64,000 nucleotides of DNA from Mangrovimonas sp. ST2L15 (lineage in GTDB: Bacteria; Bacteroidota; Bacteroidia; Flavobacteriales; Flavobacteriaceae): the NCBI RefSeq assembly GCF_001280515.1, contig NZ_LBIQ01000052.1:1-64000 (forward strand), read 5' to 3'. Under the pieces are notes generated by a model that worked only from the letters and a program-made list of their open reading frames with translations, was not told the origin of the DNA and ran no database searches. The translations under genes were made by a program, and so were the position numbers. This document shows, piece by piece, positions 34,054-42,451 of this stretch. The first letter of the stretch is position 1; every line of letters starts with the position of its first letter.

Positions 34054-34956
34054 ATGGCATCATTTAAAACCTGGGTATCTGCTCTTAGGTTAAGAACTTT
34101 ACCTCTATCTGTATCAGGTATTATTGTAGCTGGCTCCTTAGCTGAGTATAATGGCCTTTTTCATTGGGGGATATTTACAATGGCAATATTAACTACATTA
34201 AGTTTCCAAATATTGTCTAATCTGGCCAATGATTATGGTGACGGCGTGAAGGGAACTGATAACATGGACCGAATAGGACCGCAAAGAGCCATTCAAAGTG
34301 GTGAAATAACTCCTACGAGTATGTTTTTTGCTATCCGAATTAATATTTTGATCAGTATTTTTCTAGCTGTTTTTACCATTTATGTGGCTTTTGGTTCGAA
34401 GTATTTCCTTTTGGGTTTATTGTTTTTGGTTTTGGGTATGTTATCCATTTATGCTGCCTTGAAATATACCATAGGTGGTAATGCTTATGGTTATAGAGGC
34501 CTAGGTGATATTTTTGTTTTTATCTTCTTTGGATTGTTAAGTGTTATTGGTGCTTATGTGCTTTTTGCAAAACAAATAGACCACGTTACTATTTTACCAG
34601 CAATCACTATAGGTTTTTTAAGTACTGCGGTTTTAAACCTTAACAATTTAAGGGATATAGAGTCTGATAAAAAAGCCAACAAAATTACGATGGCTGTAAA
34701 AATGGGATTTAAAAAGGCAAAAAGGTATCATATGTTCTTGGTCGGTGGTGCAATATGTCTCTCTTTTTTGTTTGGAATTTTATATTATAATTCTCCATAC
34801 AATTTTATTTTTTTTATTGCTTATATTCCGTTGATTATCCACATGAAGAAGGTACACAACTGTATTGAACCTGTTAAGTTAGACCAGGAACTTAAAAAGT
34901 TGGCTCTTTCAACCTTTTTATTAAGTGTTCTGTTGGCTGTAGGACATCTTTTGTAG
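34054..34956 (+). CDS. menA: 1,4-dihydroxy-2-naphthoate octaprenyltransferase
   Basis: 300 residues, UbiA-type integral membrane prenyltransferase with about eight or nine helices. The first Asp-rich motif is NLANDYGDGVKGTDN and the second is NNLRDIESDKKANKITMAV; the N-terminal WVSALRLRTLPLSVSGI is typical of MenA. It attaches a polyprenyl chain to dihydroxynaphthoate at the inner membrane, giving demethylmenaquinol. It lies 18 bases after menB and is followed by a terminator hairpin. Confidence 0.95.
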   Translation: MASFKTWVSALRLRTLPLSVSGIIVAGSLAEYNGLFHWGIFTMAILTTLSFQILSNLANDYGDGVKGTDNMDRIGPQRAIQSGEITPTSMFFAIRINILISIFLAVFTIYVAFGSKYFLLGLLFLVLGMLSIYAALKYTIGGNAYGYRGLGDIFVFIFFGLLSVIGAYVLFAKQIDHVTILPAITIGFLSTAVLNLNNLRDIESDKKANKITMAVKMGFKKAKRYHMFLVGGAICLSFLFGILYYNSPYNFIFFIAYIPLIIHMKKVHNCIEPVKLDQELKKLALSTFLLSVLLAVGHLL

Positions 34957-35065
34957 GGAAAAGTTAAAATATTGTTTTTCAGTTTTATAAGTCGTATATT
35001 AGGGTGTTGGTAAGTCCTTTATCAACATAATGAAGTGTATAAATGACTTCATATTTTGGGGATTG

Positions 35066-35105
35066 AAAACTCAAACAGATTCAAGGATTTGTTTGAGTTT
35101 TTTTG
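35066..35105 (+). terminator. Rho-independent terminator after menA
   Basis: AAAACTCAAAC (35066-35076) pairs with GTTTGAGTTTT (35091-35101), then a T-run. It lies within an open frame that precedes the UPF0173 ATG, which shows the longer start of that gene is false. Confidence 0.88.
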
Positions 35106-35136
35106 TATTTTCAATCTTCAATTAAACACTTACCTG

Positions 35137-35814
35137 ATGAAAATTACATTTTACGGTCATGCTAGTCTTGGAATAGAAGTTGGAGATGTCCAAATTTTAG
35201 TAGATCCTTTTATCTCTGCCAATGAAGCGGCTGCAAACATCGATATTTCAAGCCTAAAGGCTGATTACATATTATTAACCCATGCACATCAAGATCATAT
35301 TCTGGATGTCGAAACCATAGCTAAACAAACTGATGCCGTTATCGTTTCAAACTTTGAGATTGCAAGTCATTATGAAAATAAAGGGTTTGAGGTTCATCCT
35401 ATGAATCATGGAGGAGCTTGGGATTTTGAATTTGGTGTGGTTAAATATGTTATTGCACATCATACATCTTCATTTCCAGATGGAAGTTATGGTGGACAAC
35501 CAGGAGGTTTTGTGATTGAAGGAGAACATAAAAATATTTATATTGCTGGAGATACTGCGCTGACCATGGATATGAAACTTATTCCTATGCGTACCCAATT
35601 GGATTTGGCCATTTTGCCTATCGGAGACAATTTCACAATGGGTGTGGACGATGCCATAATTGCCAGTGACTTTGTGCAGTGCGATAAGGTGCTTGGATAT
35701 CACTTCGATACTTTTGGATATATTAAAATAGACCACGAAGAGGCCAAAAGAAAATTTTTTGATAAAGGGAAAGATTTGATGCTGTTGGATATAGGAGAGA
35801 GTATTGAATTGTAA
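35137..35814 (+). CDS. UPF0173 metal-dependent hydrolase (MBL fold)
   Basis: 225 residues from ATG 35137 (MKITFYGHASLGIEV). Metallo-beta-lactamase fold: the metal motif is LLTHAHQDHILD (HxHxDH), then HPMNHGGAWDF, HHTSSFPDGSYGG, YIAGDTALTMDM and GYHFDTFGYIKID with the last His. It is a soluble cytosolic hydrolase of unknown substrate. It follows menA, from which it is separated by a terminator. In my memory of related flavobacteria it often sits between menA and menC; here menC is about 17 kb further on. Confidence 0.9.
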   Translation: MKITFYGHASLGIEVGDVQILVDPFISANEAAANIDISSLKADYILLTHAHQDHILDVETIAKQTDAVIVSNFEIASHYENKGFEVHPMNHGGAWDFEFGVVKYVIAHHTSSFPDGSYGGQPGGFVIEGEHKNIYIAGDTALTMDMKLIPMRTQLDLAILPIGDNFTMGVDDAIIASDFVQCDKVLGYHFDTFGYIKIDHEEAKRKFFDKGKDLMLLDIGESIEL

Positions 35815-35884
35815 ACAAGCGTGAAAGCCAAATAAGTAAACTGGCTGAAGCATCAAAAAGTTTCACATTAACAGCTTCCAATTC

Positions 35885-38251
35885 ATGAATCTTGGAATAA
35901 AATCTTTAATAGGCCCGAAATCTCTTATCATATTAGGCATTTTTTTCGCCAGTCTACAAATATGGGGTCAGGATTTCAAAATGCCTGAAACAACTGAAAA
36001 CCGGAAACCTAAAATTGCTCTAGTTTTAAGTGGTGGAGGTGCTAAGGGTATTGCTCATATCCCTTTGCTTCAAGCTTTAGATTCCTTGAATATTGTACCA
36101 GATTTTGTTGTAGGTACAAGTATGGGAAGTATTGTAGGTGGCTTGTATGCCATGGGATATTCTGGTGACAGCATCTCTCAAATTGCTCATCAGGCTAATT
36201 GGCGAAAGCTGCTAGGGGGGAAAACCCTATTATCTAGTGTTGGAGTTGAGGAGAAAAGTGAGTTTGGCAGGTATCTTTTCGAATTGAATTTAGTGAATGG
36301 AAAACCTAATATCAATCCGGCCATTCTCAATGATCAACTACTGCGAGAATTTTTGTCTCAATTAACCTATCCCGTTTACCGAATCGAGTCTTTTGATGAT
36401 TTGCCCATTCCTTACCGTGCTGTAGCCACAGATATTGTCAATGGAGAATTAGTTATTTTAGATCGCGGATCACTGGCTCAAGCTATGAGAGCTAGTATGT
36501 CTATTCCAACAGTTTTTAAACCAGTAAGATATGAAAATACGCTTCTTGTTGATGGAGGTATTTTAAACAATTTCCCTACGGATATAGCAAAAAGCATGGG
36601 TGCCGACATTATCATTGGTAGTGATGTAGGAGGCGGTATGCTAACTCGAGATAAATTAAGTGACCCAATTAAGCTTATTTTTCAAACAAGCATGCTTACT
36701 AGTAATTTAATTGTAGAAGAGAATAGGGCATTATGTGATATTTTATTGAATCATGAAAAACACTTAACCTATTCCACAGGAGATTTTGTAAAGGCCAATG
36801 AAATTTATGTGGAGGGGAAAGAAGCTTTGATTCAAAATATGGATGCTTTGGAGCAGTTAGCCGAAATTTTAAAGAAGTATCCCAAACCTCGTCCTAATTT
36901 GCCTAAAATAGCTCCAAAATTCACTTTAGATACCATCGTCTATAAAAATATTTCTAAAGACAATCTTGATTTGGTCCGGGCTCGCATCAGAATTGAGCCA
37001 GGACAGACCTATAACGTAAATGATTTGAACTCTGGTATCAACCGATTAATGGGCACGAACCTCTTTGATGCCATTTATTTTAATCCGTTGGTTAAAAAGG
37101 ATAGTTTGGGAATTGAATTGGAAGGATTGGAGCGCTCAAGACATACCGTAAAAGGAGCTTTACATTATGATACATACAGAGGTGTGGGTTTACTTATGAA
37201 TTATACAGGAAGAAACATCATTGGCAAAGCTTCTAGATCTTTGGTATCTATAGATATTGCAGAACAACCTAGCTTAAGGTTACAACATCAAAAGATTTTT
37301 GGAGTTCAAAAAAATTGGTGGTGGCGAACGGATTTGTTGGGACAGCTGCTTAATGAAAGTGTTTACATTGAGGGTAGGAGAGCTGATGATGTGAATCACG
37401 ATGTTGTTTTGTTTCAAAGCCAATTCAATAGAAACCTCTTTCCCTTTAAAAGCTATGTGGGTTTTGGGATAAATCATCAATACGACTATTTGCGACCCAA
37501 AACAGATCCCGATTTGGGAGATAATGTTTTTGGTTTAAGAAAATATGGTTTTCATAACTTGGAAGCTGGGGTGCATTTTTTTTCCAATAGTATGGAGAGC
37601 GTTTTTTTTCCTAAAAGAGGAACTCTTATCAATGCTTTTATAAAACGTTCTTTATGGCGGCATATCAGATTGCAAAGTACCGTTTCTTCTGAGACTATTA
37701 GCGAAGGTTCAACCAATGGGTTTACAAAGTTTGGAGCCCATTTTGAAAAGCGCATCCATCTGGACCGGCATTTAGCATTTTTATTTTCAGGATCGGGATA
37801 TTTTACTATAATTAACAAATTGGACGACAATGAAATCTCTTATGCCGATTTTGGTATATCATCGCAATATTCTCTAGGAGGTTATAATCCCAGTCCCATC
37901 CCCGATAATTTTACTTTCCCCGGATTGTACGAAACCGAGCTTTTTGCCAGTCAAGTAATCATGGGGTCTGTTGGATTACAATGGGAGCCAACCAGAAATA
38001 TTTATTTTTCACCACATTTTCATTTGGCCTCCTTGGGATATGAAGGGTTTAAAGAATATTTTGAAAATTTTTCCAGTCAAACTACAAGTTGGCATACCAA
38101 TTTAAATTCAGGTTTACTTATTACTGGGGGGGCGACTCTATCATATGATTCCTTTTTAGGCCCTGTTCATTTGGATTTATCCTATGTCAATGGGATTAAT
38201 AAATTGCGTTTGTTTTTTTCGGTTGGGATTCCTTTGGGTAAGTCTAATTAA
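35885..38251 (+). CDS. Patatin-like phospholipase fused to POTRA and outer-membrane barrel (type Vd-like)
   Basis: 788 residues. A signal (to ~IWGQD, residue 30) precedes a patatin domain (~43-300) with the oxyanion loop LVLSGGGAKGIAHIPLL, the nucleophile GTSMGS and the dyad Asp in DGGILNNFP. A POTRA-like segment (~345-415, YNVNDLNSGINRLMGTNLF) follows, then a BamA/Omp85-type 16-strand barrel to the C-terminus ending KLRLFFSVGIPLGKSN. This matches PlpD-type, type Vd secretion proteins. The lipase is expected to be displayed on or released from the cell surface. Confidence 0.9.
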   Translation: MNLGIKSLIGPKSLIILGIFFASLQIWGQDFKMPETTENRKPKIALVLSGGGAKGIAHIPLLQALDSLNIVPDFVVGTSMGSIVGGLYAMGYSGDSISQIAHQANWRKLLGGKTLLSSVGVEEKSEFGRYLFELNLVNGKPNINPAILNDQLLREFLSQLTYPVYRIESFDDLPIPYRAVATDIVNGELVILDRGSLAQAMRASMSIPTVFKPVRYENTLLVDGGILNNFPTDIAKSMGADIIIGSDVGGGMLTRDKLSDPIKLIFQTSMLTSNLIVEENRALCDILLNHEKHLTYSTGDFVKANEIYVEGKEALIQNMDALEQLAEILKKYPKPRPNLPKIAPKFTLDTIVYKNISKDNLDLVRARIRIEPGQTYNVNDLNSGINRLMGTNLFDAIYFNPLVKKDSLGIELEGLERSRHTVKGALHYDTYRGVGLLMNYTGRNIIGKASRSLVSIDIAEQPSLRLQHQKIFGVQKNWWWRTDLLGQLLNESVYIEGRRADDVNHDVVLFQSQFNRNLFPFKSYVGFGINHQYDYLRPKTDPDLGDNVFGLRKYGFHNLEAGVHFFSNSMESVFFPKRGTLINAFIKRSLWRHIRLQSTVSSETISEGSTNGFTKFGAHFEKRIHLDRHLAFLFSGSGYFTIINKLDDNEISYADFGISSQYSLGGYNPSPIPDNFTFPGLYETELFASQVIMGSVGLQWEPTRNIYFSPHFHLASLGYEGFKEYFENFSSQTTSWHTNLNSGLLITGGATLSYDSFLGPVHLDLSYVNGINKLRLFFSVGIPLGKSN

Positions 38252-38326
38252 TAAAGGTTCAGATACAGATGGTTTATTTGGTAACATCGTTTTCAAAAAT
38301 GAAACTTATAATTGATAACTATAAAA

Positions 38327-39091
38327 ATGATTAAATTTTTTAGGAAAATCAGGCAAAATATGCTGAAGGAAAATAAATTCAGTAAATACCTAATATATGC
38401 GGTAGGAGAAATCATTTTGGTAGTTATAGGGATTTTAATAGCTCTTGCTATTAACAATAGTAATCAACATCGTGTTACGAGAGAAAAAGAACAAACTTAT
38501 TTGAACGGTTTAAAAGCAGAATTCCAGATTAGTAAAATTAAATTGGGCAACCTAATTGAGGTCAATAAGAATAATTTTTATGGAGCTAAACAACTTTTGG
38601 AATTTATATCAGATAAAAATGAGAGACCAACTGAAAAGCAATATTCAGAGTTGCTGTTTAATACATTTTCTTCTGATATTTCTTTTAATCCCAATAATTC
38701 ACTTTTGAATGAAATAATAAATTCTGGAAGTTTAAAAGATATTTCAAACAAAGATTTGAGGATCCAATTGACTAATTGGATTTCTACCATAGAGGATGTT
38801 ACAAAACAAGAAAATGAACTTGGAATTCAAAGAGAAAAAGTTCTCGATATTTTTAGAGAGGATAGTAATAGTTTAAGAACGATTTTTGAATTAACAGGTG
38901 TAAATGATGAACTAGGATTAAAAGAAACCGAGCTTAACTTAAGCAATCTGGATTTATTGGATTCTCGAAAATTTGAAAATAATATTTTGATGTTTATTCT
39001 AACCGTGAAGGCCATGGAAAAGGCGCATTACGAACCTCTTATGGAAGATTTGAACTCTATTTTATTGTTGATTACCAATGAAATAAATTAA
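38327..39091 (+). CDS. DUF6090 family membrane-anchored protein
   Basis: 254 residues from ATG 38327. The N-terminus MIKFFRKIRQNMLKENKFSK followed by a single helix (YAVGEIILVVIGILIALAIN) is the signature of DUF6090, a common flavobacterial family. The rest is a helical, charged domain, probably periplasmic. Members often occur as multi-copy paralogues; only one is here. No function is known. It precedes a cation transporter by 77 bases on the same strand. Confidence 0.85.
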   Translation: MIKFFRKIRQNMLKENKFSKYLIYAVGEIILVVIGILIALAINNSNQHRVTREKEQTYLNGLKAEFQISKIKLGNLIEVNKNNFYGAKQLLEFISDKNERPTEKQYSELLFNTFSSDISFNPNNSLLNEIINSGSLKDISNKDLRIQLTNWISTIEDVTKQENELGIQREKVLDIFREDSNSLRTIFELTGVNDELGLKETELNLSNLDLLDSRKFENNILMFILTVKAMEKAHYEPLMEDLNSILLLITNEIN

Positions 39092-39168
39092 GATGGTAAA
39101 CAACCTTTTTTTTAGAATAGCATTTGGTGGGAATATAAATTTTGGAATTTAGATGTGACCTAAAAACC

Positions 39169-39963
39169 ATGAACAAAACCGTATTTGAAATATCAAAAAT
39201 GGATTGTCCTTCAGAAGAAAATTTAATCCGCATGAAATTGGACGGGATGACTGGTTTAGTCCATTTGGAATTTGATATTCCAAATAGAATTTTGACGGTT
39301 TTCCACCATGGGGGAATAGATTCTATTGAGAAAAGTATAGATGAACTTAACTTAGGAAGCACATTTCTTTCCACTGAAACATCTGTCCAAACCGAGATTA
39401 AGGAACACACCAATCAAAAAAAGGTGCTATGGATAGTACTAGCTATCAATTTTACTTTTTTCATTTTGGAAATGATCACAGGTCTGGTTTCAAAATCAAT
39501 GGGTTTGGTGGCAGATAGTCTTGACATGTTAGCAGATAGTTTTGTTTATGGCATTAGTTTGTTTGCCGTAGGAGGATCTTTAGTTAGAAAAAAACAAATT
39601 GCCAAACTGGCCGGATATTTTCAGATGTTTTTGGCGGTTGTTGGTTTTGTTGAAGTTTTGAGGCGTTTCTTGGGGGCAGAACATTTACCAAATTTTTCAA
39701 CCATGATAGTTATATCCGTTTTAGCGCTTATTGCCAATGGTCTATGTCTTTACATTCTACAAAAATCAAAAAGCAAAGAAGAAGCCCATATGAAGGCGAG
39801 TATGATTTTTACATCTAATGATGTCATTATCAATCTAGGTGTAATTGTGGCTGGTCTTTTGGTACATTGGTTAAATTCAAACAAACCCGATTTAATTATA
39901 GGAACCATTGTATTTGTTTTGGTAGTTCAGGGTGCTTGGAGAATTCTAAAGCTAAGTAAGTAG
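39169..39963 (+). CDS. Cation diffusion facilitator-like transporter with N-terminal HMA-like domain
   Basis: 264 residues from ATG 39169. Residues ~1-70 look like a heavy-metal-associated fold (VFEISKMDCPSEENLIRMKL, with only one Cys where HMA domains have CxxC). Residues ~85-264 form five or six helices with VADSLDMLADSFVYGISLFA, the HxxxD/DxxxD-like metal site region of CDF transporters, and SNDVIINLGVIVAGLLV. It probably exports a divalent metal such as zinc. A DUF1287 gene follows after 5 bases. The single-Cys HMA and short CDF body are unusual but typical of this flavobacterial subgroup as far as I know. Confidence 0.78.
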   Translation: MNKTVFEISKMDCPSEENLIRMKLDGMTGLVHLEFDIPNRILTVFHHGGIDSIEKSIDELNLGSTFLSTETSVQTEIKEHTNQKKVLWIVLAINFTFFILEMITGLVSKSMGLVADSLDMLADSFVYGISLFAVGGSLVRKKQIAKLAGYFQMFLAVVGFVEVLRRFLGAEHLPNFSTMIVISVLALIANGLCLYILQKSKSKEEAHMKASMIFTSNDVIINLGVIVAGLLVHWLNSNKPDLIIGTIVFVLVVQGAWRILKLSK

Positions 39964-39968
39964 TTGCA

Positions 39969-40598
39969 ATGAAGATATATCTAGATAGAATGGCTCAATT
40001 AATAAAAGAAAGTTTAAGAAAAAACCTTTGGCTTATTGCCATCCTTTTTCTATTCAATTTTGGCTTTTCACAAACTGAAACAGACCGTAGGGACTTATCT
40101 GATTGTGCCTTAGAACTAACCAAACAGCAGGTTACTTATGACCCTAGGTATTTTTCCATTGATTATCCTAATGGCGATGTTCCAAGTGATAAAGGGGTTT
40201 GTACTGATGTGATAATTAGGGCATATAGAAAAATGGGTGTAGACTTGCAAAAAGAAGTTCATGAGGATATGAAAAATCATTTTAATGAATATCCAAAACT
40301 TTGGGGATTAAAAACAACTGATAGGAACATTGATCATAGAAGGGTGCCTAATTTGATGACGTTTTTTAATCGGATGGGCACGGAATTGGCAATATCTCAA
40401 AAGGGAGAAGACTACTTACCAGGAGATATTGTATGTTGGAATTTGGGAGGGGCCATAACCCATATCGGTATAGTGGCAGATAAAACATCGATCGATGGGA
40501 AGAGACCTTTGATTGTCCATAATATTGGTAAAGGGCAAGTTTTGGAGGATTGTCTTTTTGATTTTAAGATTATAGGACATTACCGATATAAAAATTAA
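39969..40598 (+). CDS. DUF1287 family protein (YijF-like)
   Basis: 209 residues with an N-terminal hydrophobic signal/anchor (~20-35, LWLIAILFLFNFGFSQ). The domain has YDPRYFSIDYPNGDVPSDKG, VCTDVIIRAYRKMGVDLQ, PNLMTFFNRMGTEL, GDIVCWNLGGAITHIGIVAD and PLIVHNIGKGQVLED. Conserved Cys and two His suggest an NlpC/P60-like cysteine hydrolase fold, probably acting in the periplasm on cell-wall peptides. It is 5 bases downstream of the cation transporter, likely in the same transcript. Confidence 0.85.
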   Translation: MKIYLDRMAQLIKESLRKNLWLIAILFLFNFGFSQTETDRRDLSDCALELTKQQVTYDPRYFSIDYPNGDVPSDKGVCTDVIIRAYRKMGVDLQKEVHEDMKNHFNEYPKLWGLKTTDRNIDHRRVPNLMTFFNRMGTELAISQKGEDYLPGDIVCWNLGGAITHIGIVADKTSIDGKRPLIVHNIGKGQVLEDCLFDFKIIGHYRYKN

Positions 40599-40732
40599 CT
40601 CCATTTTCACTGTAACATCCTTGTATATGCATCAGTTTATAGTATATCCTGTTTCTTTTAATTATCTTTATTAGGTGATTTTGCAAATCTCTTGTTTTGA
40701 GGTGATTAAAGGCTTGGTTTAAAAACGATGAC

Positions 40733-41248
40733 ATGACTTTAGAATTGCTCATTAATTTATTGACTTCCATAGGTGTTATCATTTCGGTTATTTTTCTGGC
40801 CATCGAAATTAAAAAGAACACCCAGGCAGTCCGTTCTAATTTTTACGATTCTTTTGCTAACTCCAATCGGGAATTCCTAAATCAATTGATTATGGATAGG
40901 GATTTAGGAAAACTATTTGAAAAAGGAACGAAGTCATGGAGCAACTTGAACGAGGAAGATAAAAGAACTTCTAATTTTCTATACATCCAAATGTTCCGAA
41001 TTTGGGAAAATTTGTATTATCAAAACAAGATGAAAGTTCTAGAGCCATGGTTATGGGTGAGTAATAAAAACACAATCATTTCTTATTTCTATTTGGAGGG
41101 CATTCAAGAATGGTGGCAACTAAGGAGGCAATCATTTTCTAAGGAGTTTGTTCAATTTTTGGAAACCTCAAAAAAACCTGAAAATGGCATTAAGGTTATT
41201 GAAGATTTAATAAAGCCAGAGCTAAAAGAGACACAGGCATCAAAGTAA
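40733..41248 (+). CDS. Small membrane-anchored protein of unknown function
   Basis: 171 residues. One N-terminal helix (~5-26, LLINLLTSIGVIISVIFLAI) followed by EIKKNTQAVRSNFYDSFANS and a helical cytosolic domain rich in Trp and aromatic residues (FLYIQMFRIWENLYYQNKM, EGIQEWWQLRRQSF). This type is widespread in bacteria (DUF6082-like pattern) but I cannot name a function. It stands alone between DUF1287 and DUF1905 genes on the same strand. Confidence 0.72.
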   Translation: MTLELLINLLTSIGVIISVIFLAIEIKKNTQAVRSNFYDSFANSNREFLNQLIMDRDLGKLFEKGTKSWSNLNEEDKRTSNFLYIQMFRIWENLYYQNKMKVLEPWLWVSNKNTIISYFYLEGIQEWWQLRRQSFSKEFVQFLETSKKPENGIKVIEDLIKPELKETQASK

Positions 41249-41299
41249 GTCTAAGTTCCCTCTGTTAAAATAGGTGTTTTATTAAATTCAAAAATTAAA

Positions 41300-41599
41300 A
41301 TGGAAACTACAATAAGATATCAATTTTCAGAAACTATCTGGAAACATGAGGGAACCGGAGGTTGGTATTTTGTGTCACTACCTAATTCACTTTCAAAAGA
41401 AATCCGTGAACATTTAAGATGGCAAGAAGAAGGTTGGGGAAGAATGAAAGCCAGGGCTCAACTTAAAGGACTGGAATGGCAAACTGCTATTTGGTTTGAT
41501 ACTAAAAGGGATACTTATTTACTTCCCATAAAGGCTGAAGTCAGAAGGAAAACAGATGTGGGAATAAATGAATGGATTGACCTGATACTTTGGATCTAA
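41300..41599 (+). CDS. DUF1905 domain protein
   Basis: 99 residues. RYQFSETIWKHEGTGGWYFV, SLPNSLSKEIREHLR, GWGRMKARAQLKGLEWQTAI and TYLLPIKAEVRRKTDVG match DUF1905, a small beta-barrel-like domain. Many relatives carry an extra YdeI/OmpD-like tail, which is absent here. The function is unknown. It starts 51 bases after the preceding gene. Confidence 0.85.
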   Translation: METTIRYQFSETIWKHEGTGGWYFVSLPNSLSKEIREHLRWQEEGWGRMKARAQLKGLEWQTAIWFDTKRDTYLLPIKAEVRRKTDVGINEWIDLILWI

Positions 41600-41659
41600 T
41601 GAAAACTCATATTTTTACATTCTACATATTCATTTTCAAATAGTTACAACCTTTTCTGT

Positions 41660-41689
41660 TTTGTAATTAATTGAAAATCACTATATTTG
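41660..41689 (+). promoter_or_regulatory. Strong housekeeping promoter before the NUMOD4/HNH gene
   Basis: TTTG (41660-41663), 18 bases, then TATATTTG (41682-41689): an excellent Bacteroidota -33/-7 pair. It would leave a 5' leader of about 85 bases before ATG 41779. Confidence 0.75.
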
Positions 41690-41778
41690 GTTTGTACTCC
41701 TTATTTATAGCCATAGCTAGCTAAAATGGCCTCTAAACGAATTGATAGTTTTAAAATAACAACTTAAATAAAACTAAA

Positions 41779-42327
41779 ATGATAAGAAATTACCGTAATG
41801 AGGAATGGAAAGAGGTTGTTTTTGACGATAAAATTCACGAAACTGAAAAATTTAAGATTTCAAATTATGGACGAGTTATCAATTGCAAGCAAGAGAAGGA
41901 GTTTATTCCCAAAGTATCCTTTGTTAACGGGTATCAAATATTACGTCTTCATTTGAAAGAGAAGAAAAGATGGACTTGTAGATATGTCCATAAATTGGTA
42001 GCAGAGCATTTTTTAAAGCGAGATGAGGGTATTTATGTGATTCACCTCAATTATGACAAAACAGATAATCGCATAGCTAACTTGAGATGGGCTACCAAAC
42101 GAGAAAAGGAAGTTCATCAATTCAGTAATCCAGAATATATTAACGCACCTAAAAGACGTACTTATTCAAAACTTACCGAAAATAAAGTCAAATTGATTAA
42201 GCGTAAGATCAACGATCCAAATCGTCGAACCCGTATGAAAATGATAGCCAAACAATTCGGTATATCAACCATGCAGCTTTATCGTATTAAAACGGGCGAA
42301 AATTGGGGTTCGGTTACTGAAGATTAG
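41779..42327 (+). CDS. NUMOD4/HNH-like protein with C-terminal helix-turn-helix
   Basis: 182 residues. An N-terminal NUMOD4 motif (EEWKEVVFDD, FKISNYGRVIN) is followed by an HNH-like core (YVHKLVAEHFL, VIHLNYDKTDNRIANLRWAT) and a C-terminal helix-turn-helix (MKMIAKQFGISTMQLYRIKT). In active relatives the core usually reads VNHIDGNKxNN; here Asn before the His is Ile and the Asp after it is Asn, so the nuclease site is altered although His and the NRIANL Asn remain. There is no intron or disrupted host gene next to it. It may be a retired homing endonuclease acting as a DNA-binding protein. Confidence 0.82.
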   Translation: MIRNYRNEEWKEVVFDDKIHETEKFKISNYGRVINCKQEKEFIPKVSFVNGYQILRLHLKEKKRWTCRYVHKLVAEHFLKRDEGIYVIHLNYDKTDNRIANLRWATKREKEVHQFSNPEYINAPKRRTYSKLTENKVKLIKRKINDPNRRTRMKMIAKQFGISTMQLYRIKTGENWGSVTED

Positions 42328-42451
42328 AAGCGCTTAAGTCAGGGGACATTTTCTTACAATCTGTTTTCTATTACCTCGTTATTTGTTAAATTAGATGCTA
42401 TAACTAATTGGCTAATTTGCCCTCAAATTTAGCTCCATACTAATTAACCAA

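Noticed and set aside
35056-35137. A longer N-terminus for the UPF0173 hydrolase
   Set aside because: The extra segment consists of the menA terminator hairpin and its T-run; the conserved family start is the ATG at 35137.
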